Positions 53,101 through 62,536 of a stretch of DNA of 64,000 bases are shown one piece after another. Within the stretch, counting starts at the first letter, position 1. Each line of letters starts with the position of its first letter. The notes under the pieces were generated by a model. The model had not been told where the DNA came from. It saw nothing but the letters and a program-made list of their open reading frames with translations, and did no database searches. The translations under genes and the position numbers were made by a program. The stretch is taken from NCBI RefSeq assembly GCF_042646125.1, contig NZ_JBHRSW010000014.1, positions 124,001 through 188,000 on the forward strand, in the 5' to 3' direction. This DNA is from Glaciecola flavus. Its GTDB lineage: Bacteria; Pseudomonadota; Gammaproteobacteria; Enterobacterales; Alteromonadaceae.

Positions 53101-54961
53101 CGGTATGTTGCTATCAAAGCATACGCGTATTGTGTCGGCTTTTAATCATTTACACATTTTCTTTGATCCAAGCCCTGATCCCAAAACCACCTATAAAGAA
53201 CGCCAGCGCTTATTTGATGATCCCTCTTTGTCTTGGGATGACTATGATCGCACGTTAATATCAAAGGGTGGCGGCATTTTCAAACGCAGTGAAAAATCGA
53301 TAAAGCTAAGTCCCGAAATGAAAAAATGTCTGGGCACGCGTCAAGCTACGATGACACCGAATGAGTTGATCCATGCCATCTTAAAAATGCCTGTCGATCT
53401 CATATGGAATGGCGGCATTGGCACCTATATAAAAAGCGCCAAAGAATCTCACGCAGATGTGGGTGATCGCGCTAATGACAACCTGAGAGTCAACGGCCGC
53501 GATGTACAGGCAAAGATTGTAGGTGAGGGAGGCAACTTAGGTTTAACACAGTTGGGTAGAATTGAATACGCCGCCAGTGGTGGACGAGTTAACACCGATT
53601 TTATCGACAATGTGGGTGGCGTAGACTGTTCTGATAACGAAGTAAACATCAAGATTTTACTCAATACGCTGGTAAACGATGGTGAGTTGACGCTTAAGCA
53701 ACGAAATAAGCTTTTATACGACATGACCGACGATGTTGCCCAAATCGTCTTAGAAGACTGTTATCGCCAAACACAGTCGATTTCTATTTCAGAACTCGGT
53801 GGCGTTAAACAAATCAAAGAGCAGTTGCGATTTATTCATGGCTTAGAGAGGGAAGGAGCGCTAAATCGAGAGCTGGAGTTCATACCCAGTGATGATGAAA
53901 TTTCAGAGCGCGTAGTAACGGGACAAGGCCTAACACGTCCAGAATTATCGGTACTGATTGCCTATGGGAAAATGGTCCTAAAAGAGCAGTTTAACATTGC
54001 CGAGATTACGCAAAATCCTTTCTATACTCGACATTTAAATCTTGCCTTTCCTGAGGTGCTTCGCGAGAAGTTCAGTGCACAAATGCAAAAGCACCCCTTG
54101 AGAGGCGAAATCATTGCTACCAAGCTAGCGAATGAAATTGTCAACGATATGGGCTTAAATTTTGTATATCGAATCAAGGAAGAAACGGGCGCTGATGTCG
54201 CGCAAATTGTTCACGCTTTCTCTGTCGTGAAGGGCGTGTTCCAAATGGGCGAATTATGGTCTTGTGTTGAACAGCTCGACAATGTGATGGACGCACAAGT
54301 TCAACTAACGGTTCTGGATGATATGCGACGCGCGCTTCGTCGTGGCTGCCGTTGGTTTATTCGTCACGGAGAAAAAGACCTCGACATCGAACAAGCCATT
54401 GTTAAATATCGCCAGGCTTTTGAGACAATGAGTGCAAATCTTTGTACTTACTTGGTGGAAGAAGAGATACAAGAAGTAGAGAAGCGCAAACAAAGTTTGA
54501 TGAATAACCATTTGAGTGAGTCTGATGCTTTGCGGATTGCATCTTTAAGTAACTTATTCTCTTGTCTCGACCTAGCACAAGTGGCGGAAGAAGAGTCTGT
54601 CGAGGTTGACTTACTTGCGCGGATTTATTTTCAATTGGGTAACAAGTTTGAACTGCATTGGTTTTTACAACAAATCAACAATCAACCCGTATCCAATCAT
54701 TGGCAGGCGCTCGCACGCGCGTCTTACAGGGAAGAGTTAGATTGGCAACAACGGGCATTGACCATCGTTATCTTGAATTCTTGTGATAAAAAGAAAAATG
54801 CAGACGATATTTTGGCTGCCTGGATAGCTGACAACAAACCCAAATTGGACAGGTGGCATCACATGATGTCGGAGTTTAAAACTGCCGATAACCATGAATT
54901 TGCCAAATTTTCTGTCGCTTTGCGCGAATTGATGCTGTTAAGTATTAGCGCGAACCATTAA
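50123..54961 (+). CDS. gdhB: NAD-specific glutamate dehydrogenase (large, GDH-180 type)
   Basis: At about 1612 residues this is the large NAD-dependent glutamate dehydrogenase class, which oxidises glutamate to 2-oxoglutarate and ammonia. The N-terminal half carries ACT-like regulatory segments. The catalytic region starts near residue 800 with HLRGGKVARGGLRWSDRMEDFRTE, followed by KNTVIVPVGAKGGFV with the substrate lysines, and the NAD domain (FTCVAIGDMAGDVFGNGML). The ATG at 50123 is chosen over TTG 50111. It stands as a single gene ended by a clear terminator. Together with astB it points to growth on amino acids. Confidence 0.96.
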   Translation: MTVTKQKNSVLLEQVFSLIHKKVKPEHAGLVEEFGLELVKNMSLDDLHGRSDSNLYGAILSLWQKLQDKQPNQSIIRVFNPEIAKHGWQSPHTIIELIVDDMPFLVDSVRMAINRLNITSHIMLHAPMHISRDENNHVLAFSDTLSRKDSDVSETVFFIEIDRQSREEDIEALTLELDSVVNDVSLTVSDWHPMRDKLAEVTKRFDKSKSKATKAVKAQGKTFLDWLNDHNFTLMAYRYYDVKAVEGDHQWIPANDTSLGLMKNSISDRVRLLSNLPASARDETLSSNPLILTKTSSHSKVHRPAYMDYIGIKEFDDSGDVCGEHRFLGLYSAAFYNSSAADLPMLKEKISRMCEISGFEKGTHAYKAFINIIETYPRDELIQTPDEELSSIIKGIFQMQERGMSRLFVRKDAFGRFFSCMVYVPRERYNTQLRRDTQALLKRSFKAKGAIEFTTYFSESVYARTHYIARVDNNNMEFDVNEIENNIIELTKTWQDKLNAKIVAAYGEENGKRIQQKYANAFSHSYAEHNLPSAALVDLQRIDALCDQNCLDILFYRPQEEGKESDVVKLKLYHRHEPIHLSDVLPMLENFGLRVIDESPYKVTSDDGAVNWVMDFTMLHKRGSNFDMEKAQALFQDAFAQVWEAELEDDAFNRLILGASITGRMVTIVRAYAKYMRQIGASFSIDYIANTMASYPEIAKALIHLFDATFNPGLKRNAKSLESAEKSILASLDGVSNLDDDRIIRRYLDLIKATLRTNFYQPDGEGKSKAYISFKLLPERIPEMPLPLPKYEIFVYSPRIEGVHLRGGKVARGGLRWSDRMEDFRTEILGLVKAQQVKNTVIVPVGAKGGFVCKRMPEDADRAAMQQEGQACYKIFIRSLLDITDNIVEGKIIPPENVVRLDEDDPYLVVAADKGTATFSDIANGISDEFNFWLGDAFASGGSVGYDHKKMGITARGAWESVKRHFREMGIDCQSTPFTCVAIGDMAGDVFGNGMLLSKHTRIVSAFNHLHIFFDPSPDPKTTYKERQRLFDDPSLSWDDYDRTLISKGGGIFKRSEKSIKLSPEMKKCLGTRQATMTPNELIHAILKMPVDLIWNGGIGTYIKSAKESHADVGDRANDNLRVNGRDVQAKIVGEGGNLGLTQLGRIEYAASGGRVNTDFIDNVGGVDCSDNEVNIKILLNTLVNDGELTLKQRNKLLYDMTDDVAQIVLEDCYRQTQSISISELGGVKQIKEQLRFIHGLEREGALNRELEFIPSDDEISERVVTGQGLTRPELSVLIAYGKMVLKEQFNIAEITQNPFYTRHLNLAFPEVLREKFSAQMQKHPLRGEIIATKLANEIVNDMGLNFVYRIKEETGADVAQIVHAFSVVKGVFQMGELWSCVEQLDNVMDAQVQLTVLDDMRRALRRGCRWFIRHGEKDLDIEQAIVKYRQAFETMSANLCTYLVEEEIQEVEKRKQSLMNNHLSESDALRIASLSNLFSCLDLAQVAEEESVEVDLLARIYFQLGNKFELHWFLQQINNQPVSNHWQALARASYREELDWQQRALTIVILNSCDKKKNADDILAAWIADNKPKLDRWHHMMSEFKTADNHEFAKFSVALRELMLLSISANH

Positions 54962-54985
54962 AATACGGCTCCAATTGCAAACGTA

Positions 54986-55008
54986 GCCCTGCATTGCAGG
55001 GCTTTTTT
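54986..55008 (+). terminator. intrinsic terminator after gdhB
   Basis: GCCCTGC (54986-54992) pairs with GCAGGGC (54996-55002) around ATT and is followed by six T residues. It ends the NAD-GDH transcript 12 nt before pyrD begins. Confidence 0.92.
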
Positions 55009-55019
55009 ATGAGATAAAC

Positions 55020-56024
55020 GTGTATTCACTAGTTCAAAAAACTTTATTGCATTGTGACCCCGAGTGGAGTCATGATTTTTCTCTGGCTTTTTTACGAGGC
55101 TCTCAGCACAATTTTCTTAGACAGGCTTATACGCAAGATATTCAGAGTAAACCTGTCGAGTGTTTCGGTTTAACTTTCCCTAATGCAATTGGCTTGGCAG
55201 CCGGTCTCGATAAAAACGCGGAATGTATCGACGCATTTGCTGCAATGGGCTTTGGGTTTATTGAAGTTGGCACTGTGACACCCAAGCCTCAAGCCGGCAA
55301 CGATAAGCCGCGTTTATTTCGTTTACCCGAGCATCAGGCGATAATCAATCGCATGGGATTTAACAATAAAGGGGTCGACTACTTAGTTGAGCAAGTAAAA
55401 GCCAGTCGTTTTAAGGGTATTCTGGGTATCAATATTGGGAAAAACAAAACCACGCCAGAAGAAAATGCACTAGATGACTATCTCATTTGTTTAAACAAAG
55501 TTTACGAACACGCGTCTTATATCACTATTAACATTTCTTCTCCCAACACGCCGGGCTTAAGAAACCTGCAGTTTGGTGAAGCTTTAGCCCGCTTGCTCGG
55601 TGGTTTAAAAGATGCGCAAATCAAACAACACCAATTAACTGGGAAATACGTGCCATTGTTGGTAAAAATAGCGCCAGACAATGACGAACTTGCCCTGACA
55701 CAAATTGCTGAACAGTTGTTAGCCACAGAGATGGACGGCGTGATCGCGACGAATACAACCTTAGATAGACAGGCAGTAGAGGGACACGTTCACGCAAACG
55801 AAATGGGGGGATTAAGTGGGGCTGTGTTGTGTAATAAAAGCCTGCAAGTCACACAAACCTTGGCTAACGTATTAAATGGACGTTTGCCAATTGTTGGAGT
55901 AGGGGGTATTAGCAACGTTGAGGATGCGCGAGCTCGCTTAGCAGCAGGTGCCAATTTACTGCAAGTATACTCGTCATTTATTTACCAAGGACCAAAACTA
56001 ATTAAAGAGTTAGCGAATGCCTGA
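55020..56024 (+). CDS. pyrD: dihydroorotate dehydrogenase (quinone), class 2
   Basis: A 334-residue membrane-associated flavoprotein that oxidises dihydroorotate to orotate with quinone as acceptor (pyrimidine synthesis). The N-terminal 40 residues form the helical quinone-tunnel domain of class 2 enzymes. FPNAIGLAAGLDKNAECI, INRMGFNNKG and NISSPNTPGLRNLQ mark the FMN and substrate site; the catalytic Ser is in the last motif. VGGISNVEDARARLAAGANLLQVYS binds the FMN phosphate. The start is GTG at 55020. The 3' end overlaps rlmKL by 8 nt. Confidence 0.96.
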   Translation: MYSLVQKTLLHCDPEWSHDFSLAFLRGSQHNFLRQAYTQDIQSKPVECFGLTFPNAIGLAAGLDKNAECIDAFAAMGFGFIEVGTVTPKPQAGNDKPRLFRLPEHQAIINRMGFNNKGVDYLVEQVKASRFKGILGINIGKNKTTPEENALDDYLICLNKVYEHASYITINISSPNTPGLRNLQFGEALARLLGGLKDAQIKQHQLTGKYVPLLVKIAPDNDELALTQIAEQLLATEMDGVIATNTTLDRQAVEGHVHANEMGGLSGAVLCNKSLQVTQTLANVLNGRLPIVGVGGISNVEDARARLAAGANLLQVYSSFIYQGPKLIKELANA

Positions 56025-58155
56025 CATTATTGCGACAAGTTCAGCAGGTCTTGAAGAACTGCTCAAACAAGAAATTCTCACCTTGTGCAGTGGCTTGTCC
56101 GCGAGCGATATCAAGCTCAAACCAGGGCAATGTCGAATATCTGCAGACTTGCATGCTGCTTATGTACTGTGCTTACAAAGCCGCTTGGCAAATCGTGTAT
56201 TACTGGTATTAGCGTCAGGAAAAGCAAATACAGCGGATGAGCTATACGCATTAGCACGCTCCATTACCTGGACGCAAGTGTTTGCAAGTGATACGTCGTT
56301 CGCTATCAGTGCGCGAGGTACCAATAAAGCCTTGCGCAACACCCAATTTATTGCGCAAAAAGTAAAAGATGCTGTCGTCGATCACTTTCTTGAAGAGCAG
56401 CAGACTAGACCGTCTGTGGATAAAAGCAATGCTTACATTAAGTTTCAAGTCAGGGTATTTCGTGACAAAGCGGATATTTGTTTGGATTTTAGTGGCGCCA
56501 GCTTACACCAACGTGGTTATCGTTTAGAAACGGGTGAAGCGCCCTTAAAAGAGAACGTCGCGGTGGCGATGTTGCAACGCAGTAACTGGCAAGCTGATGG
56601 CAATCAGGCATTACTTGATCCGATGTGTGGCTCAGGCACGATCGCAATAGAGGCTGCTATGATGGCAGCGAATATTCCGCCAAATATGCACCGCGACATG
56701 TGGGGCTTTGACTTTTATTTGGGGCATAAATTGCGTACCTGGCAAGCGATCGAAGGTAAGGCAGCAGAGCAAATTCGTGAGCCGAGTATGCCTATATATG
56801 CGTCTGATGTCAGCAATCTGGTGCTCGAAAAAGCCATTGATAACGCCCGTCGCGCTCAAGTTCTCGATTACATAGAGTTTAAACAAGTCGATGCCTTGCA
56901 AATACGTCCGCCAGCGAATTCAGGATTTATTGTATCGAATCCTCCATACGGCGAACGTTTAGGGGAATTTGCCAGCATGTTGCCATTGTATGACGAGTAT
57001 GGTGAGCATCTAAGAAAACATTTCGCAAACTGGCATATGGCATTACTATGCAGTGAGCAAAACTTGTTAAAAGCGCTAAAATTAAGAGCGCACAAGCGCT
57101 ATCAGCTGTTTAATGGCAAACTTGAATGCCAGTTGGCGTTGTACGAATTGAACGGCGCAAATCTAGAAATGTTCACCGCACATGAGCAAAGCAGTGAGTT
57201 TACTAATCGCATCAACAAAAACCTAAAAAAGCTAAATAAGTTCATTAAAAAAGGCCATACAGATGCCTATCGCATTTATGATGCAGATTTACCCCATTAC
57301 AACTTTGCTATAGATGTATATGCCGATTGGGTGATTTTGCAAGAATACCAAGCGCCTAAGTCGGTGCCAGAAAAAGTGGCCAATGAGCGTTTGCAACACG
57401 CCATACTCCATCTTCCCAAACTACTTGATATCCTGCCCAGTAAATTGGTCGTAAAAACGCGTAAGCGCCAAATTGGTAGCAGTCAATATGAAAAGGTGTC
57501 GAGCCAGGAACGAAACCTCAAGAACAAGTTAGATGCGCGTTTCACTGTACATGAATACGGTGCAAAATTTTGGATCAATCCAAAGGAATATTTGGATGTT
57601 GGTTTGTTTCTTGATCATCGGGAAACAAGGCAAATGTTCGCATCAATGTGTCAAGGCATGGACGTTCTGAATTTATTTTGTTACACAGGCAGTGTTTCGG
57701 TTCACGCCGCCATTGCGGGGGCTCGCTCTGTTACGTCTGTAGACATGTCTAATACTTATTTACAGTGGGCTAAAGATAACTTTACTCTCAACAAGCTCCG
57801 ATGTGCAAGTGTATTTGAACAGGCTAATTGTGTGGACTGGGTCAAGCAGGCAGCAAATAAAGTACATTGTCGTTACGATAGAGTGTTTCTGGATCCACCA
57901 TCGTTTTCAAATTCAAAACGTATGCAAAACACCTGGGACGTGCAACGCGACCATGTCGAGCTTATCGGTCAGGTTAAGGCGATTTTAAAACCAAATGCTA
58001 AAGTATTTTTTAGCAATAACTTGCGCAGTTTTAGCTTAGATGAAGACGCTATACGTGAGCTTGGCTTTAAAATTGAGAATGTCACATCAACAACTATCCC
58101 AGAAGATTTTTCGCGGAATCCTAAAATACACCATTGCTGGATATTAAGTACATGA
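56017..58155 (+). CDS. rlmL: bifunctional 23S rRNA methyltransferase RlmKL
   Basis: A 712-residue fusion of two SAM methyltransferases (E. coli 702). The N-terminal part (about residues 1-380) has a THUMP domain and the RlmL module with DPMCGSGTIAIEAAM and SNPPYGERLGE; it makes m2G2445. The C-terminal RlmK module has LNLFCYTGSVSVHAAIAGA and LDPPSFSNSKRM; it makes m7G2069. It overlaps pyrD by 8 nt and the glutaredoxin-like gene by an ATGA, so pyrD-rlmKL-grx-uup form one operon. Confidence 0.96.
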   Translation: MPDIIATSSAGLEELLKQEILTLCSGLSASDIKLKPGQCRISADLHAAYVLCLQSRLANRVLLVLASGKANTADELYALARSITWTQVFASDTSFAISARGTNKALRNTQFIAQKVKDAVVDHFLEEQQTRPSVDKSNAYIKFQVRVFRDKADICLDFSGASLHQRGYRLETGEAPLKENVAVAMLQRSNWQADGNQALLDPMCGSGTIAIEAAMMAANIPPNMHRDMWGFDFYLGHKLRTWQAIEGKAAEQIREPSMPIYASDVSNLVLEKAIDNARRAQVLDYIEFKQVDALQIRPPANSGFIVSNPPYGERLGEFASMLPLYDEYGEHLRKHFANWHMALLCSEQNLLKALKLRAHKRYQLFNGKLECQLALYELNGANLEMFTAHEQSSEFTNRINKNLKKLNKFIKKGHTDAYRIYDADLPHYNFAIDVYADWVILQEYQAPKSVPEKVANERLQHAILHLPKLLDILPSKLVVKTRKRQIGSSQYEKVSSQERNLKNKLDARFTVHEYGAKFWINPKEYLDVGLFLDHRETRQMFASMCQGMDVLNLFCYTGSVSVHAAIAGARSVTSVDMSNTYLQWAKDNFTLNKLRCASVFEQANCVDWVKQAANKVHCRYDRVFLDPPSFSNSKRMQNTWDVQRDHVELIGQVKAILKPNAKVFFSNNLRSFSLDEDAIRELGFKIENVTSTTIPEDFSRNPKIHHCWILST

Positions 58156-58382
58156 AACTAACACTATTTACTGGGCCGCATTGCGGACTTTGCGATCAGG
58201 CTAAGTCTTTACTAAACACACTGCGCATAGATGAACTCGACATAGATGAAAAAAACGTAAGAGAGTGCGTTGACCTTTACCACTTATATGGTGCCCGCAT
58301 ACCCGTAATAAAACGACATGACACCCTCGATGAGCTTGCTTGGCCCTTCGACCTCGAACAATTAAAGACCTTCTTACAATGA
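58152..58382 (+). CDS. glutaredoxin-like (DUF836) protein
   Basis: A 76-residue thioredoxin-fold protein with an N-terminal CxxC redox motif (GPHCGLCDQAK, Cys13 and Cys16) and the cis-Pro motif RIPVIKR. It resembles the short glutaredoxin family often encoded between rlmKL and uup. The start at 58152 overlaps the rlmKL stop (ATGA), and its own stop overlaps the uup start in the same way. The partner protein is unknown. Confidence 0.88.
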   Translation: MKLTLFTGPHCGLCDQAKSLLNTLRIDELDIDEKNVRECVDLYHLYGARIPVIKRHDTLDELAWPFDLEQLKTFLQ

Positions 58383-60298
58383 GTTTAGTGCAAGTTATTA
58401 ATGGCTCTATCATTTTTGGTCAGCCCCCCTTATTGGACGCCGCAAATTTTACCCTTCACGAAGGTGAGCGCTTGTGTATTTTGGGTCGCAACGGTAGCGG
58501 AAAATCTACCTTATTGAAGGTATTGAGTGGGGATATTAAACTTGACGATGGTCAATTGCTCACCAGTCGAGAACTTGTGATATCTCGTTTGTCTCAAGAC
58601 CCACCACAACGCACGGATGTCAGTATATTCGATTATGTTGCAGAGGGGCTTAAAGACAATGCGCAACTCCTCAAAGATTATAATAAATTAACGGTATTGA
58701 TAGCTGAAGACCCTTCTGAAAAGCACCTAAATAAACTTCAAGCCTTACAAGATCAACTCGAAAGTAAAAATGCATGGAGTTTAGAGCAAGTAATACATCA
58801 GTTGCTCACCCAGTTTGGACTTGAACCACAGTCGAGCTTGGCTGCGCTGTCTGGTGGCTGGCGACGCAAGGCAGCGCTTGCAAGGGCAATGGTACAAGCG
58901 CCAGATATCTTACTGTTGGACGAACCGACTAACCATTTAGATATTGAGACGGTGAAATGGCTTGAAGAAACCGTGAGTGCTTTTCAAGGAGCAGTTGTAT
59001 TTATTAGCCACGATCGTGCTTTCATCAAGCGAGTTTCTACACGTATTCTTGATATTGACCGAGGCAAAGTCTGTTCTTACGATACGCATTATGATGACTA
59101 CCTTGTTAGAAAAGCGCATGACCTCGATGTAGAGGCAGAACAAAACAAAGCCTTTGATAAAAAGCTGGCTCAAGAAGAGGTCTGGATTCGACAAGGAATA
59201 AAAGCACGTAGGACCAGAAATGAAGGCCGAGTAAGAGCGCTCAAGGCACTTAGAAATGAATTTAAGGCACGCAGAAATTTAACAGGCTCTGCTGTGATAA
59301 AAGCCAACAATACCTCTCGCTCTGGTAAACGCATTTTTGAACTAAGTGGAATAAATTATCGTTTTGGTGACAAAGTGATAGTGCAAGACTTAGATTTGCT
59401 CATTAGCCGAGGTGACAAGCTTGCATTAATTGGCTCCAATGGCTCGGGGAAAACCACTTTTATTAAGCTTTTGCTTGACGAATTGACGCCAGATTCAGGC
59501 GAAATACTCCGCGGTACAAATATCGAAGTGGCTTACTTTGATCAACACCGAAGCCAGCTTGACTTAGAAAAAACAGTGATTGATACCGTTGCAGATGGCA
59601 AACGAGATTTAGTGGTCAATGGACACAATCGACATGTGATCAGCTACCTTCAAGACTACTTGTTTACGCCTGAACGAGCGAACGTGCCAGTCAAAGCACT
59701 GTCGGGCGGTGAAAAAAACAGGCTGATGCTTGCCAAATTGATGCTCAAGCCTAACAATCTATTGATATTGGATGAACCAACAAATGATTTGGATGTCGAA
59801 ACTCTCGAGTTGCTTGAATCTTTGTTGGTGGACTATGAAGGCACTTTACTTTTGGTTAGTCATGATCGTGTATTCATCGACAACGTGGTAACAAGCTGTT
59901 TGTCTTTTGAAAACAATGGTACTATTCGCCAGTTCGTCGGCGGGTACGCCGATATGGAGCAATGGTACGCTGAGCAAGAGAAAACAGACTCAGTGAACGA
60001 TGCAGTTAAAGAAGAAAACCAAAAGAAAGATAAATCACCAAAAACTCAGACAAACAGCAAAAATGGAAAGTTATCCTATATGGAAGCCCGAGAACTAAAG
60101 GCGCTACCTCAAGAAATTGAAGGCTTAGAAACAGTTATAGCAGAGCTTCAAGAAGAGATTAACCTTCCAGAGTTTTTCCAAAAAAGTGTTGAGCACACGC
60201 AAAGTAAGCTGGAACAGTTAGCTCAGTTTGAAGAAAAACTGGATATCGCGTTTGAGCGTTGGCAAACACTAGAAGATAAAAATAATAACGCGCAGTAA
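58379..60298 (+). CDS. uup: ABC-F family ATPase Uup
   Basis: A 639-residue soluble ABC-F protein with two ATPase modules. The first has Walker A GRNGSGKST, signature LSGGWRRKAALARAM and Walker B LLLDEPTNHLD. The second has GSNGSGKTT, LSGGEKNRLMLAKLM and LLILDEPTNDLD. The linker between them and the C-terminal coiled coil (from about residue 560, KLSYMEARELKALPQEIEGLE onward) are typical of Uup, which acts on ribosomes and limits transposon excision in E. coli. The ATG at 58379 is chosen because of ATGA coupling to the upstream gene. Confidence 0.95.
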   Translation: MSLVQVINGSIIFGQPPLLDAANFTLHEGERLCILGRNGSGKSTLLKVLSGDIKLDDGQLLTSRELVISRLSQDPPQRTDVSIFDYVAEGLKDNAQLLKDYNKLTVLIAEDPSEKHLNKLQALQDQLESKNAWSLEQVIHQLLTQFGLEPQSSLAALSGGWRRKAALARAMVQAPDILLLDEPTNHLDIETVKWLEETVSAFQGAVVFISHDRAFIKRVSTRILDIDRGKVCSYDTHYDDYLVRKAHDLDVEAEQNKAFDKKLAQEEVWIRQGIKARRTRNEGRVRALKALRNEFKARRNLTGSAVIKANNTSRSGKRIFELSGINYRFGDKVIVQDLDLLISRGDKLALIGSNGSGKTTFIKLLLDELTPDSGEILRGTNIEVAYFDQHRSQLDLEKTVIDTVADGKRDLVVNGHNRHVISYLQDYLFTPERANVPVKALSGGEKNRLMLAKLMLKPNNLLILDEPTNDLDVETLELLESLLVDYEGTLLLVSHDRVFIDNVVTSCLSFENNGTIRQFVGGYADMEQWYAEQEKTDSVNDAVKEENQKKDKSPKTQTNSKNGKLSYMEARELKALPQEIEGLETVIAELQEEINLPEFFQKSVEHTQSKLEQLAQFEEKLDIAFERWQTLEDKNNNAQ

Positions 60299-60310
60299 GC
60301 AGGATTATTG

Positions 60311-62053
60311 ATGAAAAGAACCCCTATTGTAAGTGCACTTTTACTCGCCTTGGTAGGCGCCATAAACAATGCAGAAGCAGCAAGTTATGAAGTACAAACG
60401 CTTCCCTTTGATACTATATCTCAAGAATATTTTGCGGCTTCAATTGACAACACCGGTTTGATGTTAATTACCGCGCGTGATGCATTCAATCCTCCTATTG
60501 ATTTAAGCATTTTGGATTTGAACGGTGCGCCTTTAAGTGACCCCGATGAGGCTGCACAAGGAAATTTCAATGACTTCGATTACCAAGTCGTCGTTGAACG
60601 ACTGCGCGGGGCGGCGGCAACCTTAGGGCGCGCATCGGTGCAGTTTCCTGCAGATGCTCGCTTTCAAAAATTAGCGTCAGAACTTGCCTATAAAACTGAC
60701 GGCACAGACACCAGTTACATTTTCGGTTTTGACCAAGAGACAGAGGGAACAGCCGGCTTCACCTTTGCCTTGGACACGCGTATAACTGATTCTGTGTTTG
60801 GCTCCCATATTGTTGGTAATATGCCTGCACCGTTTTTCAGACTTGACTATGTCGATGAAAATGGCGAAGACCAGATTTTTGTCATTAACGATTTTTTACA
60901 ACGTGGCTTTGTCCAAGTTGGTGATAATGTTACGGCTTTGCTACCGCCAAACATAGAAGCTGGCGGTTACAGCGAAGCTTATCAAATAAACGAAAACTTT
61001 CAGGTGGCGGGGGTCAGTTCAATTGGCACCAACGATGTAATACAAGAACGCCTGACTATTTGTAACGATGATGAACAACGCGCAGATGTGCCTGTTGAAG
61101 CCTGCGTTTTCTCGATCTTTAACCAGCTTGATTTTTCGTCAGACTATATTCCAGATGCAGCTGCTTTATATGGACCGCAGTCAGGTGAAACGCGAGCAAC
61201 GAGTTTAGAATTACGTCCAACGATATGGCAATTGGATGCTGAAGGTAATTTACTCTCTACTCAGGTTTACGATTCACTCCATGAGCCTGACGAGTTTAGT
61301 GCTTTCAATTACACCCGAGGCCTAGATATTAACAATGCAGGCACAATGGTTGGCTTTTCTACCGTACTTGTAGATGAAAACGCCTTACCTCAAGTAGCTG
61401 CGGTTTTTGAAAATGGGGTAACCACGCGCTTGGTAGACGATGATGAATTTTTACCGAGTTACGCCACACAGATCAACGACAACAATTTTATCGTGGGCTT
61501 TGTTGCGCAGCGGGTAAATAATGCTTTAAGAAACAAAATGTTTGTTTTTGATCGCAACACGAATGAAAATAGAGTTGTGCAAGGCTTTTTCCTTGGCTCG
61601 GCGACTTATCCCCGTGCCATGAATAACAACAATATTGTTGTGGGCGATGCTGAATCAAATGAGAACGTGACAGCACAAAATCGTCCTCGAGTTGGATTCA
61701 TGTATGACATAAACTCAGATACCTTTACCAACTTAAATGATTTGTTGCCATGTGATTCGCCTTATAAAATCATTTCTGCGACTGATATCAATGATAACAA
61801 TGAAATATTGGCAGATGCATTTGTGAGTTTGCCATTTAAAAACCCCCGGGGTGTCGTACAGTTAGATGACGCAGGGGAAGAACGGATGTTCGATACGGTC
61901 ATCAGCGTTAAATTGAATCCAACGGGTAACCCGCCCGCCGACTGCGGAGAGACCGATAACGGTTTTAGGGAGCGGCAAGGTGCATCAATAACTTTTTGGC
62001 TTGTATTACCGTTACTAATAATTGCGTTATATAGACGCTTAAAATTTAGTTGA
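60311..62053 (+). CDS. DUF3466 family exported protein
   Basis: A 580-residue protein with a signal peptide (IVSALLLALVGAINNAEAA, cleavage after AEA). It resembles DUF3466 proteins of Alteromonadales and Vibrio, which usually follow uup. It has repeated IN(N/D)NNxIVG segments (for example INDNNFIVGF, MNNNNIVVGDA, INDNNEILADA), as in HAF-repeat proteins. The C terminus has a hydrophobic helix followed by basic residues (FWLVLPLLIIALYRRLKF), reminiscent of a protein-sorting tail. Function is unknown; a cell-surface or envelope location is likely. AGGA 7 nt upstream fixes the ATG at 60311. Confidence 0.83.
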   Translation: MKRTPIVSALLLALVGAINNAEAASYEVQTLPFDTISQEYFAASIDNTGLMLITARDAFNPPIDLSILDLNGAPLSDPDEAAQGNFNDFDYQVVVERLRGAAATLGRASVQFPADARFQKLASELAYKTDGTDTSYIFGFDQETEGTAGFTFALDTRITDSVFGSHIVGNMPAPFFRLDYVDENGEDQIFVINDFLQRGFVQVGDNVTALLPPNIEAGGYSEAYQINENFQVAGVSSIGTNDVIQERLTICNDDEQRADVPVEACVFSIFNQLDFSSDYIPDAAALYGPQSGETRATSLELRPTIWQLDAEGNLLSTQVYDSLHEPDEFSAFNYTRGLDINNAGTMVGFSTVLVDENALPQVAAVFENGVTTRLVDDDEFLPSYATQINDNNFIVGFVAQRVNNALRNKMFVFDRNTNENRVVQGFFLGSATYPRAMNNNNIVVGDAESNENVTAQNRPRVGFMYDINSDTFTNLNDLLPCDSPYKIISATDINDNNEILADAFVSLPFKNPRGVVQLDDAGEERMFDTVISVKLNPTGNPPADCGETDNGFRERQGASITFWLVLPLLIIALYRRLKFS

Positions 62054-62077
62054 TAGCCTCCTTAATTATATAGGGTA

Positions 62078-62115
62078 GAGGCGATGCGTTATCAAAATCC
62101 ATTACGCATCGCCTC
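62078..62115 (+). terminator. 12-bp hairpin after DUF3466
   Basis: GAGGCGATGCGT (62078-62089) pairs perfectly with ACGCATCGCCTC (62104-62115) around a 14-nt loop, 24 nt after the DUF3466 stop. No T tract follows, so it may stabilise the 3' end or act as a weak terminator. The rest of the 62054-62536 spacer is AT-rich and shows no other recognisable feature. Confidence 0.45.
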
Positions 62116-62536
62116 AGCACCTCTGAACATTGTTTTGAAAATCACTTATCCCTCAGAGTCATTTATTCTTACATCAATTTTCCCCTAGCAGAAACCTTGC
62201 ACTGCAAAGTTCAATAAATCGTAATAACATTATTCGATAAAAAAATATTTTTTAGTCAAAAAAAATGTAGTGCATAAGTGTATAAATTTCAGCAAGTTAT
62301 CTTTAATGATAAATATATATACCTTACAGCTCTTGCACATTTGAGACGACAAGCGTATCTATAATACTTACCTTAACAAAATTTAATGGTAGCTCAGTAA
62401 GTACACTAGGTGCTTGTGCAGAGTACGGGCTACTTAATACCACCGATGTATATTACAGCAAGTATTACGAGTTAATTTTTTGGAGTAAATTGTTTATTCA
62501 AAGAAACAACATCAAATAACCAAGAGAGGCCAACGA

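Noticed and set aside
52812..53258. 148-residue ORF inside gdhB in another frame
   Set aside because: It is an out-of-frame shadow of the conserved catalytic region of NAD-glutamate dehydrogenase.
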